A stretch of 64,000 bases of DNA, taken from positions 1-64,000 of the forward strand of contig NZ_JAGGKA010000016.1 in NCBI RefSeq assembly GCF_017873215.1, written 5' to 3'. Position 1 is the first letter of the stretch. Every line of letters begins with the position of its first letter. Source of the stretch: Clostridium tetanomorphum (GTDB lineage Bacteria; Bacillota; Clostridia; Clostridiales; Clostridiaceae). The translations under genes and the position numbers were made by a program. The notes beneath the pieces were generated by a model. The model did not search any database. It was not told the origin of the DNA and saw nothing but the letters and a program-made list of their open reading frames with translations. Below are positions 16,294 through 25,166 of this stretch, in pieces.

Positions 16294-19200
16294 ATGATTA
16301 ATAAAATATTTAGAATCTATGTGGAAAAGAAAAAGGAACTGGATATAGAGGGAGATGAAATATTAAAGGACATAAGGTTAACTTTAGGAATAAATACTAT
16401 AAATAATATAAGGGTATTAAATAGATACGATATTCAGGGAATAGATAGAGAAGAGTTAAACAAATCTAAAGGAATAATATTTTCTGAACCAGTAGTAGAC
16501 TATGTGTACGAAGAAGAATTACCTTTAGAGGGCAAAGAAAGAGTATTTGCAGTAGAATATTTACCAGGACAGTATGACCAAAGGGCAGATTCTGCGATTC
16601 AATGTGTTCAAATACTTACACAAAGTGCATCTGTTAATATAAAAACCGCGAAAGTTTACCTTTTAAAGGGTAATATAACTGAAGAAGAATTTGAAAAAAT
16701 AAAATCATATTGTATAAATAGTGTAGATTCAAAAGAAGCTAGTCTAGAAAAACCTATCTCATTAGATTTAAATTTGGAAGCACCAAAAGATATAAAAACC
16801 ATAAATAATTTCATTAATTTTACTGAAGATGAACTAAAGGAATTTTTAGATAGTGAAGGATTGGCTCTTTCATTAAATGATTTAAAATTTTGTCAACAAT
16901 ATTTTATAAAAGAAAATAGAGATCCTTCTATTACTGAAATTAAAGTAATTGACACTTATTGGTCTGATCATTGCAGACACACAACTTTTAATACAGTAAT
17001 TGAAGAAGTTAATATAGAGAATAAAGAAGAAAATACACCTTTAAAAGAAAGCTATGAAAATTATTTAAGCATCAGAAAAGATTTATATAATGGAAGAGAC
17101 AAAAAACTCTCACTTATGGACATAGCTACTATTGCTATGAAAAAGTTATCTAAGGAAGGGAAGTTAGAAGATTTAGATAAAAGTGAGGAAATAAATGCAT
17201 GCAGTATTGCAGTAGATATAGAAGTAGATGGGAAATTAGAAGAATGGCTAGTTATGTTTAAAAACGAAACTCATAACCATCCTACAGAAATAGAACCTTT
17301 TGGAGGAGCAGCTACTTGTCTAGGAGGAGCTATAAGAGATCCACTATCAGGAAGGGCATATGTATATCAGGCTATGAGAGTTACAGGAAGCGGAGATCCA
17401 AGAAAAAGTATTGAAGAAACTTTAGAAGGAAAATTACCTCAGAAAAAAATCACTTTATCAGCTGCTAAAGGATATAGCTCTTATGGTAACCAAATTGGAT
17501 TAGCTACGGGGCACGTATCAGAGGTTTATCATGAGGGTTTTGTGGCAAAAAGAATGGAAGTAGGGGCAGTTATAGGAGCAGTAAAGAAAGAAAATGTAAT
17601 AAGAGAAACTCCAATGCCAGAAGATTGCATTATTTTATTAGGAGGAAAAACAGGAAGAGATGGTTGCGGAGGGGCTACGGGTTCTTCAAAAGAACATGAT
17701 GAAAAGTCTATAGAAGAATGTAGTTCAGAAGTTCAAAAGGGAAATGCTCCAACAGAGAGAAAAATACAAAGATTTTTTAGAAATGAAGAAGTAATTAAAA
17801 TGATTAAAAGATGTAATGACTTTGGTGCTGGTGGAGTATCTGTAGCTGTTGGAGAAATTGCTGATGGATTAAACATAAATTTAGATTTAGTTCCTAAAAA
17901 ATATGAGGGACTAGATGGAACAGAGCTTGCTATATCTGAATCTCAGGAAAGAATGGCTATAGCAATTAGTGCTGATAATGTAGAAAAATTTATAAAACTT
18001 GCTCATGAGGAAAATTTAGAGGCTACAAAAATTGGAGAAGTAACAGAAGAAAAAAGACTTAGAATGTACTGGAGAGAAAATTTAATTGTAGATTTAGATA
18101 GAGAATTTTTAAATTCCAGTGGAGCAACAAGCTATACAAATATAATGGTAAAAGCTCCAGAAGAAAAAGAAAACTTCTTTAATAACTATAATAAGGATTA
18201 TGAAACTTATGAAAGTGCTTTTATAAATACTTTAGATAAGTTAAATGTATGTAGTCAAAAAGGATTAGTAGAAAGATTTGATTCATCTATTGGAGCTGGA
18301 ACCGTGATAATGCCTTTTGGAGGAAAATATTCCTTAACGCCTTCTCAAAGTATGGTAGCTAAAATTCCTATGTTAGAAGGCGAAACTAATGCTGCCACTA
18401 TAATGAGTTATGGATATAATCCTTATATTGGAGAGTGGAGTCCATTTCATGGAGGATTGTATGCAGTAATTGAAGCCGTAGCTAAAATAGTAGCGGCAGG
18501 TGGAGATTATAGCAAGATAAGATTAAGTTGTCAGGAATACTTTGAAAAGCTTGGTGAAAATCCAGAAAAATGGGGCAAGCCTTTTGCAGCACTATTAGGA
18601 GCATTAAAAGTTCAGACTGCTTTAGATATACCGGCTATAGGTGGAAAAGACAGTATGTCAGGAAGCTTTAAAGAATTACATGTACCACCAACACTAATAG
18701 CTTTTGGAGTAAACGTGGTAAATGTAGACAATGTAATCTCACCAGAATTTAAAGGTGCAGGGCATAAAGTGGTATTAATCACTCTACCAATAGATAAGTA
18801 TCATATGCCAAATTTTGAAACATTAAAGAAAAACTATGAAAGAATTAATTCTCTTGTAAACACAGGAAAAATAATTTCAGCTTATGCAGTAGGAGAAGGT
18901 GGAGTAGTAGAGGCTGTAAGTAAAATGGCTTTTGGTAATAAAATAGGAGTAAAATTTGAGAAAGATTCTTGGATAAATATAGAGAATTTACTTTCACCAA
19001 AGTATGGTTCTATAGTGGTAGAATTTAAAAATGAAGCAAATATAGAAGAAGAGTTAAAGGATATTTCTTATAAATTATTAGGAGAAACTATACAAAAGTC
19101 TTATTTCTTATTAGAAGATGAGAAAATAGAATTATATAAGTTAATCGAAGCTTGGCAATCTCCTTTAGAAAGCGTGTTTAAAACTAAAACAGAAAATATA

Positions 19201-20064
19201 GATATGAACATTGAAAACATTATATACAATAGTGAAGTAAAGAAGATTTCAATATTAAAGAATATTAAACCAGAAGTATTTATACCTGTATTCCCAGGAA
19301 CTAACTGTGAGTACGATACAAGCAGGGCATTTAAGAAGGCTGAAGCAAAATCAAACATAGTAGTATTTAAAAATAATAGTATAGTGGATATAGAAGATTC
19401 TATAGAAGCTATGGTAAAGGCTATAAATTCATGTAATATATTAATGATTCCTGGAGGATTTAGTGCTGGAGATGAACCAGATGGATCAGGAAAGTTTATT
19501 GCAACTGTATTTAGAAATGAAAGAATTAAAGAGGCTACTATGAATCTTTTGAATAAAAGAGATGGATTAGCTTTAGGTATATGTAATGGCTTCCAAGCAT
19601 TAATTAAGTTAGGACTTGTACCTTATGGGGAAATAAGAGAAATAACTGAGGGGTCTCCAACATTAACTTACAATAAAATTGGAAGACACGTATCCTCTAT
19701 GGTTAGAACAAAGATAGCTTCAAATAAATCTCCTTGGTTCAGCAATGTAAAGGTAGGGGACATTTTTACAGTACCTGTATCCCATGGAGAGGGAAGATTT
19801 GTAGCTTGTGAAGAGGAAATAAAAAGACTTATAGCAAATGGACAAATAGCTACTCAATATGTAGATTTTAATGGAAATGCTACTTATGATATTAATTTTA
19901 ATCCTAATGGCTCCTACTATGCAGTGGAAGGAATAACAAGCCCAGATGGAAGAGTGTTAGGAAAAATGGCACACTCAGAGAGAATAGGTAAAAGAGTTAG
20001 TATTAATGTATATGGTGAAATGGATATGAAAATTTTCAAATCTGGAGTGGAATATTTTAAATAG
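16294..20064 (+). CDS. purL: Phosphoribosylformylglycinamidine synthase, single chain
   Basis: This enzyme converts FGAR to FGAM with glutamine and ATP in purine synthesis. At 1256 residues it is the large single-chain type that needs no PurS or PurQ. An N-terminal PurS-like part is followed by two AIRS-type halves (DTYWSDHCRHTTF near residue 222, KNETHNHPTEIEPFGGAAT near 324). A C-terminal glutaminase has the nucleophile Cys in LGICNGFQAL near residue 1100 and a later HGEGRF. I chose ATG 16294 by homology; GAGGGGG lies about 12 bases before it. It stands alone, apart from other pur genes. Confidence 0.93.
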   Translation: MINKIFRIYVEKKKELDIEGDEILKDIRLTLGINTINNIRVLNRYDIQGIDREELNKSKGIIFSEPVVDYVYEEELPLEGKERVFAVEYLPGQYDQRADSAIQCVQILTQSASVNIKTAKVYLLKGNITEEEFEKIKSYCINSVDSKEASLEKPISLDLNLEAPKDIKTINNFINFTEDELKEFLDSEGLALSLNDLKFCQQYFIKENRDPSITEIKVIDTYWSDHCRHTTFNTVIEEVNIENKEENTPLKESYENYLSIRKDLYNGRDKKLSLMDIATIAMKKLSKEGKLEDLDKSEEINACSIAVDIEVDGKLEEWLVMFKNETHNHPTEIEPFGGAATCLGGAIRDPLSGRAYVYQAMRVTGSGDPRKSIEETLEGKLPQKKITLSAAKGYSSYGNQIGLATGHVSEVYHEGFVAKRMEVGAVIGAVKKENVIRETPMPEDCIILLGGKTGRDGCGGATGSSKEHDEKSIEECSSEVQKGNAPTERKIQRFFRNEEVIKMIKRCNDFGAGGVSVAVGEIADGLNINLDLVPKKYEGLDGTELAISESQERMAIAISADNVEKFIKLAHEENLEATKIGEVTEEKRLRMYWRENLIVDLDREFLNSSGATSYTNIMVKAPEEKENFFNNYNKDYETYESAFINTLDKLNVCSQKGLVERFDSSIGAGTVIMPFGGKYSLTPSQSMVAKIPMLEGETNAATIMSYGYNPYIGEWSPFHGGLYAVIEAVAKIVAAGGDYSKIRLSCQEYFEKLGENPEKWGKPFAALLGALKVQTALDIPAIGGKDSMSGSFKELHVPPTLIAFGVNVVNVDNVISPEFKGAGHKVVLITLPIDKYHMPNFETLKKNYERINSLVNTGKIISAYAVGEGGVVEAVSKMAFGNKIGVKFEKDSWINIENLLSPKYGSIVVEFKNEANIEEELKDISYKLLGETIQKSYFLLEDEKIELYKLIEAWQSPLESVFKTKTENIDMNIENIIYNSEVKKISILKNIKPEVFIPVFPGTNCEYDTSRAFKKAEAKSNIVVFKNNSIVDIEDSIEAMVKAINSCNILMIPGGFSAGDEPDGSGKFIATVFRNERIKEATMNLLNKRDGLALGICNGFQALIKLGLVPYGEIREITEGSPTLTYNKIGRHVSSMVRTKIASNKSPWFSNVKVGDIFTVPVSHGEGRFVACEEEIKRLIANGQIATQYVDFNGNATYDINFNPNGSYYAVEGITSPDGRVLGKMAHSERIGKRVSINVYGEMDMKIFKSGVEYFK

Positions 20065-20113
20065 AGTGAATTGCACTTTATTTAAGAGCACGGACAACGG
20101 AAAAATTAAAGGG

Positions 20114-20216
20114 GGCTGCCGCATTAAGGAATTTACATACAATATACTGTTTTGCAAGTTTAAAGTTAACACAATATATTGTAGGATTTATTCTTAGTGC
20201 GACAGCCATCTTTTTT
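20114..20216. repeat. Long imperfect palindrome after purL
   Basis: The left arm, starting GGCTGCCGCATTAAGGAAT at 20114, pairs over about 37 bases with the right arm ending TTCTTAGTGCGACAGCC at 20207. ATACAATATA and CAATATATTG lie in the inner parts. A T-run follows (20211-20216). It can act as the purL terminator, but its size and the shared TAGTGCGACAGCC with 65-102 suggest a mobile-type palindromic repeat. Confidence 0.6.
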
Positions 20217-20264
20217 ATACTTTTGATATATAGTTAGTAAAATATTTTATTTTAAATTTTAATA

Positions 20265-20293
20265 TTGACAAACTCTGACCACAGATGTAAACT
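20265..20293 (+). promoter_or_regulatory. Promoter of the BlaI/M56 operon
   Basis: TTGACA (20265-20270), a 17-base spacer, then TAAACT (20288-20293). Confidence 0.6.
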
Positions 20294-20316
20294 CAGTATA
20301 TAACCACAAATGTAGT
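20279..20316 (+). promoter_or_regulatory. Twin BlaI/MecI-type operators
   Basis: CCACAGATGTAAAC (from 20279) and ACCACAAATGTAGT (20303-20316) are near-identical copies of the TACA-n-TGTA operator pattern. They cover the -10 box and the early transcript. Autorepression by the BlaI-like product is inferred. Confidence 0.6.
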
Positions 20317-20330
20317 CGGAGGTGTGTTTC

Positions 20331-20708
20331 TTGAGTAAATATAATATAAGTGAGTCAGAATGGAAGGTAATGACATGTCTATGGAAGGAGCCAAACTTAA
20401 CTTTAAAACAGATTTCACAAAATCTTAAAGATACGAAATGGAGTTATAGTACTATAAGAACTTTGGTAACAAGGCTTATGGAAAAAGGAGCAATCGATGC
20501 AGATAAATCATCATCTTCAAATTTTAAATATTTCCCTATTGTACAGGAGAAAGAATGTAAGGTACAGGAGACAAAAAATTTTCTTACAAGAGTTTTTAAT
20601 GGTTCGGTGTCAATGATGATTTCAACTCTTGCCAAACAAGAAGAGCTTTCGCCAAAAGAAGTTGCAGAGCTTAAAGAAATTATAGAAAGCATGGATGGAG
20701 GCGAGTAA
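20331..20708 (+). CDS. BlaI/MecI-family transcriptional repressor
   Basis: This is a 125-residue winged-helix dimeric repressor that is inactivated by proteolysis when its membrane partner senses a signal. The start ISESEWKVMTCLWKEPNLTL and WSYSTIRTLVTRLMEKGAI are family-typical recognition and wing regions. TTG 20331 is chosen because GGAGGTG ends seven bases before it; a GTG at 20322 lies within that site. Two operator copies lie in its promoter. Its partner, an M56 peptidase, starts six bases downstream. No beta-lactamase gene is nearby. Confidence 0.88.
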   Translation: MSKYNISESEWKVMTCLWKEPNLTLKQISQNLKDTKWSYSTIRTLVTRLMEKGAIDADKSSSSNFKYFPIVQEKECKVQETKNFLTRVFNGSVSMMISTLAKQEELSPKEVAELKEIIESMDGGE

Positions 20709-20713
20709 TTGAA

Positions 20714-22144
20714 ATGAATTATTTTATAAATATAACTATTACAACCTCTATAACAGCATTTATTATATTGACAGTAAAAAAAACGCTTAAAAGCAAAATT
20801 TCTCCTAATTGGCAATTCCTTGTCTGGATTGTACTTGCTATGAGACTTTTAATTCCAGTTTTTCCCGAGAGTCATATAAGTATTTTTAATGCTGTGCCAC
20901 AGGTTGAAAATATAGAAATCTCTCAAAGGGTTATGGAAAATATTTCTCATGAAAGTAAAAGTTTTGTTACAGGAAATATTATTTTAGGAGAAAGACATAA
21001 GGAGTTTATTTTAAGTGAAGCCTTAGTGAATAATATATTTTTTATTTGGGCAATTGGTGCCATAATTATGTTATTGATTATGATAATAACATATTATTTA
21101 TTTCATAAAAAAACAACAAAACTCCCAATATTAAAAGATTCAGATATTGTTCTTATACTAGATAAATGCAAGAAATCAGTAGGGATAAATAAGAATGTGA
21201 TTGCAAGATTAGGTGGAGAAACTCCTATGTTAAAAGGAATAGTAAAACCAGAAATTTTATTACCACAAGGATACACAAAAGAAGAACTTAGCAGTGTGTT
21301 TACCCATGAACTTGTACATCTTAAGAATAAGGATGTTTTGTGGAATATTGTGGCTACATTACTACTGTGTGCTTACTGGTACAATCCTCTTATATGGTAT
21401 TGTGTTTCTGAATTTAGAAGAGATATGGAAATTTTATGTGACTATAGAGTATTACAAATTAATAATAAGAAGAAAGAATATGCTAATATACTTCTTAAAA
21501 CTGCTTTAAAAAAGAATAAGTTTATTTTAGGGACTACGTCATTGCAAAATGGAAAAAAGGATGTAACAAGAAGAATTAAATATATTGCTTACTTTAAAAA
21601 GCCAAAGGCAATATGGAGTATTGTTGCAATTGCTATTGTAATTTTAATTACGGCAATTTGTCTTACCAATCCAGTGATGAAATCTTACACAAAAATTAAC
21701 AAACTAAATTCTGAAAAATTATATATATATAAGACTCAATATGTAGGAGATGCAAGTAAAATTGGTAATCTTACAGATAATCTACATTATTCGAAGTATA
21801 AAAATGGATTTTCTCTACAGACAGACTCAAAACCTTATGGGATAACCATAAATTATAATATTAAGCCTGAAGTATTGTCACAAAACAGTATTAGTAAAAC
21901 AAATAATATGTTAGAAAATGCAGCGGTAATATTTTGTCTTGTAAATAATGTTGATGAAGTTAAATTTAAATTTGATGATGGAGAAAATGGTAACAGTTTT
22001 TCATTTAAAAGAGAAGTTTTTAATAATGTATTTAAAAAAGATATAAGAGAATATTCTTCATCATTAAAAGTATTTCAAGATCAATTTATACCTATGGTAA
22101 AAAATCAAAATTGGAGCGGAATAAAAGTACTTAAAGATAATTAA
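20714..22144 (+). CDS. BlaR1-like M56 membrane metallopeptidase with C-terminal DUF4825-like domain
   Basis: This is the signal-transducing partner of the BlaI-like repressor. The 476-residue protein has membrane helices at the N-terminus (residues about 5-22, 35-50 and 105-130). A zinc protease domain with THELVHLKNKD lies near residue 197, and another helix near 300-320 precedes an extracellular tail of about 150 residues. The tail starts YIYKTQYVGDASKIGNL, which I match to DUF4825 from memory. It has no penicillin-binding SxxK/KTG motifs, so the signal is probably not a beta-lactam. GGAGGCGAG precedes ATG 20714. Confidence 0.82.
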   Translation: MNYFINITITTSITAFIILTVKKTLKSKISPNWQFLVWIVLAMRLLIPVFPESHISIFNAVPQVENIEISQRVMENISHESKSFVTGNIILGERHKEFILSEALVNNIFFIWAIGAIIMLLIMIITYYLFHKKTTKLPILKDSDIVLILDKCKKSVGINKNVIARLGGETPMLKGIVKPEILLPQGYTKEELSSVFTHELVHLKNKDVLWNIVATLLLCAYWYNPLIWYCVSEFRRDMEILCDYRVLQINNKKKEYANILLKTALKKNKFILGTTSLQNGKKDVTRRIKYIAYFKKPKAIWSIVAIAIVILITAICLTNPVMKSYTKINKLNSEKLYIYKTQYVGDASKIGNLTDNLHYSKYKNGFSLQTDSKPYGITINYNIKPEVLSQNSISKTNNMLENAAVIFCLVNNVDEVKFKFDDGENGNSFSFKREVFNNVFKKDIREYSSSLKVFQDQFIPMVKNQNWSGIKVLKDN

Positions 22145-22157
22145 ATTATAAAACTTT

Positions 22158-22220
22158 CGGGGCTTTTTAAAGGAATCTGCTGCAATATTATAGCAAACTC
22201 ACACAGATAAAAAGCTCCGG
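22158..22220. terminator. Imperfect palindrome between convergent genes
   Basis: CGGGGCTTTTT (22158-22168) pairs with AAAAAGCTCCGG (22209-22220). ATCTG and CAGAT pair inside, and the centre is itself palindromic (GCTGCAATATTATAGC). It is likely a bidirectional terminator for the M56 and esterase genes. Confidence 0.55.
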
Positions 22221-22226
22221 CAAGTA

Positions 22227-23210
22227 TTAAATAGATGAATTTTCTACAATAAATCTTAGGACTTCTTTAGATAAAAGTAGAATATCTTCTTTTTTAAAAT
22301 TTGAAAAATCATGACTACTATTTTGCAGAGTTACTAATTTTGCAGAAGCTTTTTTTTCCTTACATTTGTTATAGAGATCAATAGCATTTTTATAAGGAAC
22401 TAAAGTATCATTTTTACTATAAACCATTAAAGTTTTTGGAATTTCTTTATTAATATAGTTTATAGGACTATATTTAGAAGCAACTTCTTTTATATTAGGA
22501 ATAGACTTTAAGATATTATTAATATCCCAATTAGCTTTTGAGAAATCTAAAGTGTTTAAATCTGTAGGTCCTAAAAAATCAATGATATATTTTACTTTTG
22601 AAGGATAAGCTTCTAAAGTTTTATCATCCGTGAATTTACCATCATCTGTATAGGATGCAAGTAAAGATAAGTGAGCTCCTGCTGAAATACCTAAAATACC
22701 AATTTCCTTTGTATTAAAATTATATGTATCTTTATTTTTGTAAATCCATCTTATTGAATCTTTGACATCACAAACAAGTTTATCAAAATTAACCCCAGGT
22801 TTCATAAGTTCATATTCAATACTTATTATGGTAAAACCCTCTTCTCGAAAAGTATCTAATATAGGTGAAAGAGCTGAGGGAATTTCCTTATTTCCATAAG
22901 CCCAGGATCCACCATGAACATATAAAATTACTGGAGAACCCTTAGAAAGCTGCTTTTTTGATTTATATATATCTAGAGTTAGTGGAACATTGTTAGTGTT
23001 TTTATAAATAATGTCTTTTAAGTTAGCAGTATTCATACTATTTGAATCATCAATAGATATATCAGAAGGTATATTTCTTTGCATATTAATATATTTTTTA
23101 CCTATACTCATATAAAGCTTGATTTTTCCTCTGTATACAAAAATAAAGAAACATAGGAAAATAAGAGCTAATATCAAAAACATTTTAATAAGTTTTAAAA
23201 AATTTTTCAT
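22227..23210 (-). CDS. Membrane-anchored alpha/beta hydrolase (esterase)
   Basis: This is a carboxylesterase-type hydrolase of the HGG (BD-FAE-like) group. The 327-residue protein has an N-terminal membrane anchor (about residues 8-28), so the catalytic domain is probably outside the cell. The oxyanion motif YVHGGSWAYG is near residue 99, the nucleophile Ser in GISAGAHLS near residue 175, the acid in SKNDTLVPY near 267, and the His in SSHDFS near 302. The substrate is unknown. AAGGAG precedes ATG 23210. It is a single-gene unit. Confidence 0.82.
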   Translation of the reverse strand: MKNFLKLIKMFLILALIFLCFFIFVYRGKIKLYMSIGKKYINMQRNIPSDISIDDSNSMNTANLKDIIYKNTNNVPLTLDIYKSKKQLSKGSPVILYVHGGSWAYGNKEIPSALSPILDTFREEGFTIISIEYELMKPGVNFDKLVCDVKDSIRWIYKNKDTYNFNTKEIGILGISAGAHLSLLASYTDDGKFTDDKTLEAYPSKVKYIIDFLGPTDLNTLDFSKANWDINNILKSIPNIKEVASKYSPINYINKEIPKTLMVYSKNDTLVPYKNAIDLYNKCKEKKASAKLVTLQNSSHDFSNFKKEDILLLSKEVLRFIVENSSI

Positions 23211-23396
23211 TATAATGACTCCTTAGATAATTATTCATACATAATTGTACAATAAGAATAAGGCATTAGTAAAATAGTTTTCAATAAAGTTAAGAAAATC
23301 ATAGCAGAAAATATGAAAAAAGTATAATAGGGTAGATTTTTTTGTAGAATAAGATATATAATAGAAATGCTAACCATAATACAAGGAGTGAATTAA

Positions 23397-24056
23397 ATGA
23401 GCAACAGTATTAAACATAGTATAAAGAACTATCAAAAAATTATTCTAGAAAAATATCAAACAGGGATTATAGAAGAAAATTATAAAGAAAGAATATTAAA
23501 AGAGATAGAAGGCAGAGAAGCCTTACAAAACTATTTTAATGAGTATATTGAAAAAAATAAGGAAGCTTTAGATTTAGAATGGGGATGTTTAATGTTCTTA
23601 TTTATAAAGGCTTCACAGGAGAAAAATGTAACGGATGTAGAAGAGTATTCTAAGAAATTAAATAAATATGAGGATAATTATTATATTGAATATATATTAG
23701 GGGACATTAGCTTAATGTATTATGGAGATATTTTTCAGGCAAAGGATAGATTCTCAAAGGCATTAACTATAAAAAATAATGATTCTAACTGTTATTATAA
23801 CTTAGGATTTATATATAGTTTACTAGGAGTGTTTGAAAAATCTTTAGAATATTATAATAAAGCTATCTACTACAGTGATAATTCAGTTAATCCTAAAGAT
23901 TTAAAAGTTACCGCTCTTCATAATGTTGCAGTTCATTATATAACTGTTAAAGAAGATTATGAAAGAGCAGAGGAAATACTTGAAGGAATATTAAAAGAGT
24001 ATCCAGATTATGATAAAGCAAGAGCAACTTTAACAAATCTAAAAGGAGATGCATAA
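23397..24056 (+). CDS. TPR-repeat protein
   Basis: This 219-residue soluble protein has no signal peptide. At least two tetratricopeptide-like helical pairs are visible, around SNCYYNLGFIYSLLGVFEKS (about residue 132) and TALHNVAVHYITVKEDYERA (about 173), with a preceding one near 95. TPR domains bind partner proteins. AAGGAG precedes ATG 23397. The ribosome site of the next gene lies inside its 3' end, so the two are translated together. Function is unknown; a physical partner in the next gene product is plausible. Confidence 0.75.
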   Translation: MSNSIKHSIKNYQKIILEKYQTGIIEENYKERILKEIEGREALQNYFNEYIEKNKEALDLEWGCLMFLFIKASQEKNVTDVEEYSKKLNKYEDNYYIEYILGDISLMYYGDIFQAKDRFSKALTIKNNDSNCYYNLGFIYSLLGVFEKSLEYYNKAIYYSDNSVNPKDLKVTALHNVAVHYITVKEDYERAEEILEGILKEYPDYDKARATLTNLKGDA

Positions 24057-24057
24057 T

Positions 24058-24747
24058 ATGACAAATGATAAAAAAGAAAGTAATGTATGGCTGCCAAATC
24101 AATTATCTGCAGTGAAATTATTTTTAATTCAAATAGAATGTTCCATAAATGAAGTTTATGAAAAATTAGATAATAAGACACTTTATGAGCATACAATAAT
24201 AAATAAAGATTATTCAGGTATAATAGAAATTATTCCAGAATTTAAAAACTCTCCTATATTTGATGAATATAAGAAGATGTTACCTTTAGATGATAAAGTG
24301 GAGTTTTTGTATCAATCTGTTTATAAAAGAACAGGTGGAGTACTAAATTTATTTCATAGTGAAATAAAAGAAAGTATGGATACTAATCTAAAGGAATTAA
24401 TTAATAAAAATGAAGACAAGAACAAAGCTATAGATCTATGGAAAAATATGAAATCAGAATTATGGAGTTCACTTTCTCCAAAGCTAGTGTGGGCTGGCGG
24501 TGGAAGAGTGGAAAAAGAACTTCTACTTGAATTTTGCAATAGACTTACTAAAATAATGGGAGATAAAAGATTTTATAGTCAAGGAAGTGCATTAATTAAA
24601 GCTATAGAATTTTTAAGAGCATGGCAGTTAGCTTACAATCCAATTTGTAATGGAAGACCAATGGATGCTATTATAAAAGAAAGAGAAGAAATATATGAAA
24701 GAAAAATAAAATTTTTAAAGGAAATGAATATAGAATGTGATTTTTAA
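24058..24747 (+). CDS. Conserved hypothetical protein, partner of the TPR gene
   Basis: I do not recognise this 229-residue protein. It is soluble, mostly helical and charged. A distinctive middle part contains WSSLSPKLVWAGGGRVEKEL (about residue 138) and a Trp-rich patch, LRAWQLAYNPICNGRP near residue 200. ATG 24058 follows AGGAG at 24044-24048; an ATG at 24049 is too close to that site. It starts one base after the TPR gene ends. A hairpin terminator follows. Confidence 0.6.
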   Translation: MTNDKKESNVWLPNQLSAVKLFLIQIECSINEVYEKLDNKTLYEHTIINKDYSGIIEIIPEFKNSPIFDEYKKMLPLDDKVEFLYQSVYKRTGGVLNLFHSEIKESMDTNLKELINKNEDKNKAIDLWKNMKSELWSSLSPKLVWAGGGRVEKELLLEFCNRLTKIMGDKRFYSQGSALIKAIEFLRAWQLAYNPICNGRPMDAIIKEREEIYERKIKFLKEMNIECDF

Positions 24748-24757
24748 TGTCTAATTC

Positions 24758-24789
24758 ATCCCCAAAATTTAATTTGAAATTTTGGGGAT
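24758..24789 (+). terminator. Hairpin after the TPR gene pair
   Basis: ATCCCCAAAATTT (24758-24770) pairs perfectly with AAATTTTGGGGAT (24777-24789) around AATTTG. CTAAT and ATTAG flank it. No T-run follows, so termination strength is uncertain. Confidence 0.55.
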
Positions 24790-24809
24790 TAGCTATAGTA
24801 TAAACTTTA

Positions 24810-24849
24810 GCTTACGTCATAAAAATAATAAATTTTAAATGGCGTTAGC
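24810..24849 (+). promoter_or_regulatory. Leader hairpin before the ACT-domain gene
   Basis: GCTTACGTCAT (24810-24820) pairs with ATGGCGTTAGC (24839-24849) with one mismatch and one wobble around an 18-base loop. It lies 32 bases before the ACT-domain gene. Role unknown. Confidence 0.3.
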
Positions 24850-24881
24850 AATAAAATAAATTTTTAAGGGGGCAAAGAAAC

Positions 24882-25151
24882 ATGAAAGCTATAATAACTG
24901 TAATAGGAAAGGATAAGGTAGGTATAATCGCTGGTGTTAGTAATGAACTATCAAAAAGAGAGGTTAATATTTTAGACATTAGCCAGACAATTCTTCAAGA
25001 TTATTTCACTATGATAATGTTAGTGGATTTAGAAAAATCTAATATACCTTTTAATGAATTAAAGGAATGCCTGGATAAAAAAGGAGAACAATTAGGGGTT
25101 TCAATAAAAGTACAGCATGAAGATATATTTAATTCTATGCATCGTATATAA
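24882..25151 (+). CDS. ACT-domain protein (UPF0237)
   Basis: This 89-residue protein is a single ACT domain, the amino-acid-binding fold used for allosteric control. The opening KAIITVIGKDKVGIIAGVSN and DISQTILQDYFTMIMLVDL fit the family. AAGGGGG precedes ATG 24882. It is followed 15 bases later by the PFL-family gene, and these two genes are paired in many Firmicutes. The ligand is unknown. It may regulate the partner protein. Confidence 0.88.
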   Translation: MKAIITVIGKDKVGIIAGVSNELSKREVNILDISQTILQDYFTMIMLVDLEKSNIPFNELKECLDKKGEQLGVSIKVQHEDIFNSMHRI

Positions 25152-25166
25152 AGAGGAGGGGCACAA

